Shown here in pieces: positions 56,195 to 64,000 of a DNA stretch of 64,000 nt (its first letter is position 1; every line of letters begins with the position of its first letter). This stretch comes from Paralithodes platypus (taxonomy: Eukaryota; Arthropoda; Malacostraca; Decapoda; Lithodidae): the NCBI GenBank assembly GCA_032716605.1, contig CM064481.1, positions 16,083,902 through 16,147,901 of the forward strand, read 5' to 3'. The notes under the pieces are model-generated. The model worked only from the letters and a program-made list of their open reading frames with translations, did not search any database and was not told the DNA's origin. The position numbers and the translations under genes are program-made.

Positions 56195-58804
56195 TTATGG
56201 TGGGGTTGGTGGTGCTGGACGCTTTGCCGGCTGGCTGGTGTTGGCCGAAGACTGGCCCTGACCTGGCTTATGCTGGCCGCGTCCTCTCTGACCTGAAAAC
56301 CTACCCTGTCTATGCCTGTACTGACCTTGGGGGGAGTGGGAGGACTTAGGCAGAAGAAAGGGTTTAGATCCCCCTGGCTGAGCTTTAGCGGTTGGCCTGG
56401 GTTTGGGGAAGTTAAATGCAGGTTTCTTAGAAGGGGTGGGACTGTGCTTAACGGCCTGTGCCATATTGAACACCGTTCGCCACACTTCAGGGGACATTAA
56501 AGAGGGAGTAAGCACTGGTGACATGATCACCTGATTCGCAATGCGATCAGGTAGCTTGCGAACTAAAGACATTCTGAGATCTTGTCTTGCTCGTACCGCC
56601 TCAAGTAAGGCGGTGCGTATGTCACCCAAGGATTGGATTGACGACTGGAGGAGCAGTCGCCGGGATAATTCAACCGATCTTCTGGCATCCGCGTCTGCGA
56701 TTGCCTGAGTGGACCGCAGTAAAGACTTAGCCACCTGTTGAGACACTATGTACTGAGAGAACAGGCGAAAAGCTTTCCCCCTTAGCCTAAATTCTCTGTC
56801 TAGGTGAGTAGGGGTAGGGGTAGTGAAAGGGTCTTTTAGCTCACAAAGATTAATCTTAGGGGCAGCTAGGAAAGAAAACAAAGCTGACGGGACTCCGCCG
56901 GCAGAACCTACCGGCATGGAGAACCACGAATGAGTATCCTGAGGGATCTGGTGGGAAGATTTAGAAGTAAATGTGGTTGCAAAGTTTTGAGCCTCTATCT
57001 CCCAATCTACCCAAGGTCCTGGACCCAACTGCCCCACCTTCAAAACTGGATTAGCTGCTTCGTCTGTGACGGTCTGTAAATCAAGTTCAGGAGTGAGAGC
57101 TGACAGAGTCTTAATATCATTAAACCCATCCAGCTTAGACCAGTCTGAAAATAGTTTCGAAGCTGAGGCAGGGGGTAAAGCTGGCTTAGTAGCATACACA
57201 AAATAGTCTTGGTGATAATAACTAGGTATAGCCTTGACGTTTACGTCCAGTACATTTCCCAAATTATCCAGGGCCCTTAATTTCTTTGATTTATTGCCCT
57301 GGATGACCCACTCACGCGGTACCGGGAGTTCCCCTGACAAGGTAGGTTGGGCGAGCTCTGGGTTAGTGGGGGTCAAAAGGACCCATGACTCGTCTGGTCC
57401 ATAAAGCAAGGGCATAGCCACCTTTCTGAGAGGCGCCTTGTCTAGAGGGGGTGGATTGACATCCGTGATGACCCTGACTTTTGAAGTTGTCAATGCCGCC
57501 GTAGCAGGCTTAGTAACCCCTGATGGTGACAGAGTGGGTGGGTTAGGGATCTTAGATAAAGCAATTGAAGTCATCAGAGGCCGTACCGTAGAACTTGTCG
57601 TGGGAGCCCCCAAGTCCATTGTGGGGTTTTCCTGTTGTTGGCCAAAAAATTTAGATAAAGCATCAGTAAGTAGCCCATTAATTTCTTGTGCAGTAACAAA
57701 TTGGTTAGATGAACTTACAGGTGAATCATTAATATCGTGCGCAGCGTCTAAGCCTGAGCCTGACTCTTGCCCTTCCATCTCCGAAATTATTGAAACCTCG
57801 TCTTTCTCCTCCTGATCCTCCTGAGAAGACCCCGCCGAAGCTGGGGTACCTTGTTGCCAAGATAAGTCAGGAATAGAGGATGGGATCGCCGCGTCCCTGT
57901 GGACATCAGCTACTGTGTGACTCGTTTGAGTCGGACGTGGGTGGTCAGACCCTGGCTGAGCAAACCGCCAAACACCGAGGCCCTGGCCTACACTCTCTTG
58001 GGAGTCTGAAACATTCTCAATTATTGAACCCCCTGAACTTTCCAATTCCAGGGTTAAAATATTAATAGGTAAATCCTCTTTAGGGACAGGCACCGCACTG
58101 GACCCTTGAGACCTAACACAAACTTTGTCTGGGGTAGAGGTACGAAGAGAGGCACTAGAAGCTGGTGAATGTAGGGAGGACTTTCATTTCTGGGAATCCT
58201 TTTTGGAGGATTTATGGCTACGGTGTGACCGAGAACTACTCCTAGATTTGGAGGATTCATCGCCGTGACCACTGGTGGAACTTTCCGTCCTACTCTTCTT
58301 ACTCGCTGGTGAAGAGGCAAGACTAGAAGACTGGCGTCTGAGAGGTGACCTAGACCGAGATCTCGCCCGAGACGAGGAGGTGGACGCCGGGGGTGTAGGC
58401 TCTCTTGGACGTTTTGGTGTAGTAGCAGAAGATACAGAACCCTGACCAGTCTCCGCCGGCTTAAGACTCGTGACTCTAGAGGAACGTTTAGGGGGAGGGT
58501 GTTCAAATAGCAATCTATCCCAAAGAGGGACGTTGTCACATTGAAGTGATTTATGCGCAACAATCGTAGTGTAGGCTGCCATCTGTTGCCGTACTTCTCT
58601 TAAAGCTACTGCCGCAGTCTTATCATTGTCGCAAAGGACCTTGACAGCTAATTGGGAGCAAAAAGAACAATTACGCATTACCCAGAGACCCCTTGAACGA
58701 TCTAGACATTTAACACACCTTATGCAAAGGGTATGCGCAAAAATAGGGATACCGGCACAAGCAGGGGTAGTGCATAAAGCAAAGACTGGGGCTGAGGTAG
58801 CCAT
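56195..58804 (-). pseudogene. DIRS-B Gag, single in-frame TGA
   Basis: One frame from ATG 58804 to the stop near 56195, interrupted only by TGA at 58184-58186 (copy A has CGA, Arg, in a similar context). The N-terminal Cys/His cluster matches copy A position by position (C11, C16, H24, C27, C30, C33, C46, C49). Next come SR-rich basic segments, an acidic Ser-rich linker, the capsid-like region (FRLRGKAFRLFSQYIV, RKLPDRIANQVIMSP) and a Lys/Gly/Gln/Pro tail. Confidence 0.9.
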
Positions 58805-60586
58805 GACAGAGACTGGTGGGGAAAACTACCGCCGGGTCTGTATTGGTCCGCTGGAGCCCAGCTCTGGAAAAAAAGAAAATTTCCAGGAATTAATGCTCAT
58901 AAGGTTATCCCAACATGTTCGCATACAAGTGTTAATAACCCACCGGATAACGAGATGTAATGACACAACGATCACAGCTCGCTACGCGGCGGGGTTCAGA
59001 ATATCTAAACAAATCTTTTGACGAAAGTGAAGAATACCCTCTGACATAATATAATTGTCCAGCATGGCGATTATAGTCTTTCTGGTGGTGACTGTCTTAA
59101 GATTCAATTTTTGGAACAAAAACAACCCCCCATAAAGACGCCGGCCCTTGAAATATTTTAGTAGAATAACACAGGGCAGGCTGACACGAGATCTGATTTC
59201 TAACGAATTGTCACAAAAAGATCGCCGTAAGGTTGAAGGCGGCGATACCTAATTGTATCACTAAATTAAGTGGTTAAATCGAAATTGAATTTGTAAATTC
59301 CTTATTTCCTCCACCTAGGAGCACCCCCCGGGTGTGAAAAAACGATGTTAACCCTAATTGAACCTTCAATCGCCGTAAGTATAAAGGCGGCGATACATAT
59401 AGCATCACTTAAAATGGATTGGTTAATGAACTAAATGACTTAGTTGTTCATCCCACCCTACCAAGGTACACCCGCCGGGTGAGATGTCAAAAGGTTAACC
59501 CCATAAGTTCCTGTCCCCACTTCTTTGTAAAAGATCGCCGGGGAGGAAAGCCCTTAACAACAGCTAGGTTTTTCATGTGGTTTTGTAAAACCTGGTAGAA
59601 AAACTACATAACGTATGTTCGCATGAACAACGTTTTTTAAAGATGGGTACAGCCATTTCCGCCGGGAATCAAAGGGTGCCTGAAACCAGGTACCAACAGA
59701 GACGCAGTCCTGGAGAGCCACAGACACCTCATCGCCGGGGACACCAGCCTGTGTTTAAAAACCACGTGTGGCCCAACACGGCTCTCGGCCGGGTTTTTTT
59801 CATGGTGAAAACCGAGAAAAAACCCGCCGGAAGGAAACCCACCCCGATCAGACACCATCTGAACGTACAACGGACACGAAGGAAGCCACGCACGTCTAAC
59901 CTAAGACCACACAATAATCCGTGGAATTAGCCAATACACAACTAAACCAGGAAACAAACATAGTCCGAGGAATTAGCCAATACACAACTAAAACCCGGAT
60001 ACACATGACACAGTATGGCATATTTATAAATAATAAACAATAACACTTGTACATGTGGCAAAGCTACGAGCGGCTGGCTAGGCCTAAGTAGACGGCATAA
60101 TAAAAGTTGAAATATACACCAAACACTGGAAATATCACAACCGGAACCACCGCCAACACACCACTGTAGCAAATACTTCCGGCAAAGGGAAGACTGACAC
60201 GGGACCCAGAAAAAACTTCACTAAGTGAAGAAAAATACAAAGGGAACGTCAGTAATCAAAGCATACCTCATCAGAAAGATAAAAGGCAGCAATAACTAAC
60301 GCGTGATGAAAGCCGCCTGCAACACAAGCTAACTAACTGTGAAAAAGTTCACATGTCCACAACAGGACCACGAGGGAACATCCGAAATAGATGCCCCAAA
60401 CACACGACCCAAAATACACTGCACTGCGGGCAACCAGCCCAGGACACTCCTGCTACACATATCCTAACCTTACTCGATACATCCCGGAGTAAACAAATGA
60501 GAAAAAACTCACTAGGGACGCAGCAAATGCGGAATCAGCGGAGCGTGGGGAGACACGTCCGGGCAGGCTGAGCGCAGAGCAGAGAA
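58805..60586 (-). other. DIRS-B 5' leader
   Basis: Non-coding; matches the leaders of copies A and C. Contains two CCGCCGGGTG/GATCGCCG blocks (near 59222-59340 and 59370-59480). Confidence 0.7.
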
Positions 60587-60892
60587 GGAGGAATGACGCC
60601 TGAATCAGCGTCTGGTCAGAAATCCACACAAGTACATCCACGATATGATGGAAAGCTTATTAGATAGTTATTCTTATTTTCTTTTTGTTTTTATTTTTTA
60701 CGAAGTTTTTTCGTAGTGAGAACCCAATTCATAATGACTGAAGCCATGAGTGAGGTCGCGTGCGCTCATGATGAAGGCTCCTCAGTTTTTAAATGCTCTG
60801 CGCGGTAGATTCAAACTACGGCGGATTAGTGTTTGAAGAGGATGCCTTATGTAATAGGCATGTTCGTCAATGATGGAGGGGCCACTAATAAA
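60587..60892 (-). repeat. DIRS-B left inverted terminal repeat
   Basis: On + starts GGAGGAATGACGCC and ends GGCCACTAATAAA at 60892. The flank is the (AAC)n tail of a LINE-tail repeat. Confidence 0.9.
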
Positions 60893-61118
60893 TTATAGTT
60901 TTTGTTGATGTTGTTGTTGTTCCCCAGGCTGTCTGACTGAACAGCCCCAAGGTCCTGAGCAAGGGCAAGGCCATAACCAAGTGCCCCCACAGAACCCTCC
61001 CAGCTTCACCACTAAGAAAACCCAGGTGACCGAAGCCGCTCCCAGGCGAGGAGCTGAGGAGGGAGCGGAAACGCCCGGAACACCAGAGCCCTACCCTGAG
61101 GCCTGTGCCCCTTAACAA
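60893..61118 (-). repeat. LINE-tail-bearing short repeat, copy 2
   Basis: Reverse complement matches 46442-46664 over its length (GGGGCACAGG, CGTTTCC...CTCCTCAGCTCC, GGAGGGTTCTGTGGGGGCAC) and ends in GGGGAACAACAACAAC. Confidence 0.7.
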
Positions 61119-61304
61119 TTATGAAGGGATAGTTGTACTGAACGATCTTGAGTCATCAAAAGTTTGTAGCTATCTTTTTAGATCTGAATCCAAGTTCCAG
61201 TATTTTTCTTTAACATTTTTTGTATAAAAATAGTGTATAAACAATATCAATAGGATAAATTAGGTGGAAGGGGAACACGGGAAACAGCTTGATTTCTGTA
61301 TTCT

Positions 61305-61425
61305 GTGTTGGTGGTGTAATGGTTTAGATGCTTATGTTCTGGGTGTGGTGTCCCAAGTTCCAATCCCGGGAGGGCCATACGCTTTCATTGGTTTATTCAA
61401 GTGCATTGGGGTTTGTAATTGATGA
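61305..61425 (+). repeat. tRNA-derived SINE, copy 3
   Basis: GGTGGTGTAATGGTTTAG, then AAGTTCCAATCCCGGGAGGG and a tail CATACGCTTTCATTGG ... CATTGGGG. Same family as 8231 and 46036 but with a damaged B box. Confidence 0.65.
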
Positions 61426-61482
61426 TTAATGTTAAGGGAGCCCACCTCGCTTTTTTTCTCTGTCTCTCCCTCTCTCTTTGGC

Positions 61483-61768
61483 TTGTATCCATTCAGCCCC
61501 ATTCAACCTACTGTTTTAAGACGCTTACCCCCCTCCAGGTGTCAATATTTTCCTGGCGAGCGGTAGCGAGCCAGCATATACAGTATACCGTATATTTTTG
61601 TTTTGACAGCAAGCTAAATTTGTACATTTTTCTATTGAAAAATGTCTCCGGCAAAACCGGATTTCTCCATACAATGCTGGCTCGCTATCACCCGCCAGGA
61701 AGAAATCGACACCTGGATGGGGATAAACGTCTTAAAACAGTTGGCTGAATGGGGCCGAATGGATACAA
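61483..61768. mobile_element. Foldback MITE, copy 2
   Basis: Ends TTGTATCCATTCAGCCCC and GGGGCCGAATGGATACAA. Inner arms include TTTTAAGACGCTTACC / GGATGGGGATAAACGTCTTA. The centre holds TTTTTCTATTGAAAAATG, as in copy 1. Confidence 0.8.
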
Positions 61769-61846
61769 TCCAGGGAAAGAGAGAAAAGGAGAGAAAGATA
61801 AAAAAAGACTGGTGACCTCCCTTAAGAACAGGGTGTTACTTTATCT

Positions 61847-61905
61847 TAGGTTTCGGGCTACGCAGAACCCATCATCAGAGAGACTGGTTCTGCGTAGCCC
61901 GAAAC
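61847..61905. repeat. 19-bp perfect hairpin
   Basis: GTTTCGGGCTACGCAGAAC is followed after ~19 bp by its exact reverse complement. The minus strand contains CTGATGA and CGAAAC boxes. Confidence 0.85.
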
Positions 61906-62392
61906 GTAAGAGAAATAAAGAATTCAAGCTCTTTCCTGTGTTTCCCTTCCACCTAATTCATCCACTTGTTATATTGGACCAGCCACAATATCAATAGTTT
62001 GCCAAAAATCTTGATCATAAACTGTGTGTAACTAAAGGGGCAATATCACACTAGAGCTTTTATCAGGGTGTCAAACCAGAGCGATTTCGTTTGAAGACGA
62101 ACGAAATTGAGAAGGAATACAAAACAAAAATAACCAGAGATAGCATTATTTTGTCCATGTGATCACTTCCTAAGACATAATTTGAACTATACTCCACAAT
62201 TTTATCCTCGCATATACAATAAAAGTCAATAATCAAGACAGGCCTTGAGCGCTCATAAGGACCATTTATTGTTGTACTGTATGTCCATCTGTAAATTTCA
62301 CACAAATTATCATCAAGCTTTTGGTGAAACTATTAATTCTGACTGTATTATCTGTATATTAACATTTCAGTGCCCCAAACCCCACATCTCCC
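61906..62392. other. Non-coding, nothing recognised
   Basis: AT-rich region 3' of the HARBI1-like ORF. No inverted repeats that would mark a transposon end were noticed. Confidence 0.35.
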
Positions 62393-63303
62393 TTACCAAA
62401 CAACTCTACCTTCTTCACTGAAATAACAACAGAGGGTGTCCCTAATCTCAAACGCCTCTCGTGTGGGATAATCGTTCATGGGGTTGAGGTCCTTCATGCC
62501 GGTGTGTCCGTTGTTGCGCCACTCTCCCTCAAGCAGCCTCCCGTTATCAAAGTCTTCCCGGTCGAGGAGTTGTGGGGGGGCGTAAGTATCCTTGGACATC
62601 CGGCAGAGATAGTTGTGCAGCGCCGTGGTCGTCAGGACAATCTTCATGGCACGCTCCGGTGACGTCCGGATGGGCTGTTTGTAGATCTGGAAGCGGGTGG
62701 AGAGAATTCCAAACGCATTGTCGGCCACTCTCCTCGCCCTTTCAAGACGGTAGTTGTAAGCTCTCTTTTCCAGTGAAGGTTCCATCGGAGGATAGTGATT
62801 CATTATATTGTTCGTGAGTGGAAAAGCATTGTGAGTAACGACAACATATGGTGAGGATCTGTGGGAAAGGGGAATAATTTCAGCAGGTGGAATACTCAAT
62901 TCCTGTTTCTCTAGTTCTTCTCTCAAAGTACAAGACTCCCACACACTGCTGTCGTTGTTCTTGGCACACGCCCCTACATCAACGTACAGGAACTGGTGGT
63001 CAGCATCAACCAGTCCGACAAGATAGACACTAAATTCACCTTTACTATAAAACTCGGTGCTCGGAATGTGGCCCGGCTTATCCACCAAGATCACTTTGCC
63101 GTTGAGAGCTCCCAGACACATAGGGAAATTCCACATCTTGGCAAAGTTTTCAGAAACGGCTTTCCACTCGTCGTGAGAGGAAGGGACCTTCATGGTGTGG
63201 GGCTGTAGGGCTTGGTAGATGGCTGTACACACGTTCGGTATGATGGAGGAGATCAGATTCTGACTCACGCAGAAGTGCTCGCTCAGTGACTTCTGATTAG
63301 ATC
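62393..63303 (-). CDS. HARBI1-like (PIF/Harbinger) protein lacking the catalytic triad
   Basis: Uninterrupted ORF of about 303 residues in this exon, which starts after a good acceptor (TCTCTCCCAG) at about 63304. The fold is DDE_Tnp_4, but each catalytic acid is changed: GALNGK (Asn, H1 has GAIDGK), VVTHNAFPL (H1 has FIGDNAFSL), RRVADNAFGIL (Asp, H1 has RRVVENAFGIL). Helical N-terminal part FCVSQNLISSIIPNVCTAIY and C-terminal TTALHNYLCRM are conserved. Upstream exons are not visible. It is too diverged from H1 to be the same family. Possibly a co-opted, cleavage-dead gene, or an old copy that has not yet gained stops. Confidence 0.8.
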
Positions 63304-63429
63304 CTGGGAGAGAGATAAGAAACAAAAAGAATTAAGGGAGTACAAAGTAAAATGCAAAAAGTAAGAGTAAAAGATGTGTGTGAATTTGTATTTTGTTTCT
63401 GTGTGTTCATTGTTTTCTGTTGTGTTGTC

Positions 63430-63510
63430 CATATTCGGGCTCTATCTTGAGTCGGCTACCCCTAGGGGGGGGAAAAAAAAAAATGCGGAATGGGCCTGGA
63501 TAAATAGACA
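63430..63510 (-). repeat. Dispersed repeat shared with 19565-19640
   Basis: Minus strand has CCAGGCCCATTCCGCATTTT and GGGGTAGCCGACTCAAGA, as in the H1 spacer. A G run and an A run lie between. Confidence 0.6.
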
Positions 63511-63603
63511 TACAGGTATACATACATACAAAGTCAAATATAATCAAGTCCTCTATACAGATTTATTTAATGTTCAAAGTTTATATATTTTATTGAGTCC
63601 CTG

Positions 63604-64000
63604 ATTGAGATATTAAAGTATATAACAGCTAAAGACAACTACCGCCCAGTAGCACTTGCTAGTGTGGTGAGTAAGGTAGTTGAAATGATAATGCTAGAAA
63701 GAATGTCTGCATATATTGTCACCAGCAGCAATCAGTTTGGCTTTAAGAAAAATCACGGCACAGACCAATGCATATATGTGCTGAAAGAAGTGATTGATAC
63801 ATACAACAAACTAAATAGCTCAATTTTCTCTTGTTTTATTGATGCAAGTAAGGCTTTTGATAGGGTGTGTCACAAAACCTTATTTGAAAAATTAGTTAAC
63901 AGGGGAGTGCCTAGCTATATTGTTAGGATACTTATTTTCTGGTATGCTAATCAAAAAATGTGTGTAAGATGGGGCAACATCCTGTCAGGCTCTTTTGCCG
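63604..64000 (+). mobile_element. LINE reverse transcriptase, 5' part of the domain, runs off the window
   Basis: A frame without stops from about 63607 to the window end reads TAKDNYRPVALASVVSKVVE, NQFGFKKNHGTDQCIYVLKE, CFIDASKAFDRVCHKTLFEKL (motif A with catalytic Asp), and SYIVRILIFWYANQKMCVRW. This is RT of a CR1/L2/Jockey-type non-LTR retrotransposon. No ATG is needed since the segment is internal to ORF2. The YADD motif would lie beyond 64000. Confidence 0.9.

Larger units (their letters stand above)
52208..60892 (-). mobile_element. DIRS retrotransposon copy B, uninterrupted, nearly intact
   Basis: 8.7 kb with no nested insertion. Element order on the minus strand: left repeat (60892-60587), leader, Gag, RT-RNase H-MT, recombinase, internal complementary region, right repeat (to 52208). 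Coding damage that I can see is one TGA in gag and one extra T between RT and RNase H. The recombinase is complete. The youngest or best preserved copy here and a useful reference for the other two. Confidence 0.95.

Overview
The window is eukaryotic repeat-rich DNA and holds no convincing ordinary host gene. The organism is most likely an arthropod, probably a decapod crustacean. The reasons are several DIRS-type tyrosine-recombinase retrotransposons (common in decapods by established knowledge), introns with GT/AG borders, a nuclear copy of mitochondrial DNA with arthropod-style tRNAs (tRNA-Ser with anticodon TCT), and dispersed TAGGCCTA/TAGGTTAGG-type motifs. The taxon is an inference, not a direct reading.

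Layout. 1-5459: 3' two thirds of a decayed Ty3/Gypsy retrotransposon (protease remnant, RT, RNase H, integrase, GPY/F domain, long Pro/Thr tail). 5460-8813: a separate Gag plus aspartyl-protease unit without pol, followed by small unexplained ORFs and a tRNA-derived SINE. 8814-14164: non-coding DNA with a 25-bp minisatellite, a decayed ORF, a second tRNA-like SINE and a piggyBac-like MITE.

14165-46034 is one DIRS element (DIRS-C) that has been opened repeatedly. A PIF/Harbinger transposon (H1, 15987-36577, 49-bp terminal inverted repeats, TTA target duplication) sits in its leader. H1 carries two convergent genes, a DDE transposase with one intron (+) and a multi-exon MADF-domain protein (-). 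A second DIRS element (DIRS-A, 20199-32560) is inserted in the last exon of the MADF gene. DIRS-A is itself split in gag by a 3.3-kb LTR-like insertion (23879-27217, 5-bp duplication ATTGC). H1 also carries a mitochondrial nad5/tRNA fragment in the transposase intron and a 5'-truncated LINE in the first MADF exon. The 3' part of DIRS-C holds two inverted copies of a 480-bp TTAA-flanked MITE and a 2.15-kb segment replacing the middle of its recombinase.

46035-52207 is a mosaic of SINEs, MITEs, tandem repeats and a Jockey-like LINE fragment. 52208-60892 is a third, uninterrupted DIRS element on the minus strand (DIRS-B), nearly intact: one TGA in gag and one single-base frameshift between RT and RNase H. 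60893-64000 holds a LINE-tail repeat, a SINE, a foldback MITE, a HARBI1-like ORF whose three catalytic acidic residues are all replaced, and the start of a LINE reverse transcriptase running off the window.

The three DIRS copies give a clear view of DIRS biology: inverted terminal repeats with unequal outer extensions, an internal complementary region equal to the reverse complement of the joined ends, Gag, RT-RNase H-methyltransferase, and a tyrosine recombinase read from an overlapping frame. Private variants in each copy are shared between its two termini and its internal complementary region, as expected if the ends are templated from the internal copy during replication.
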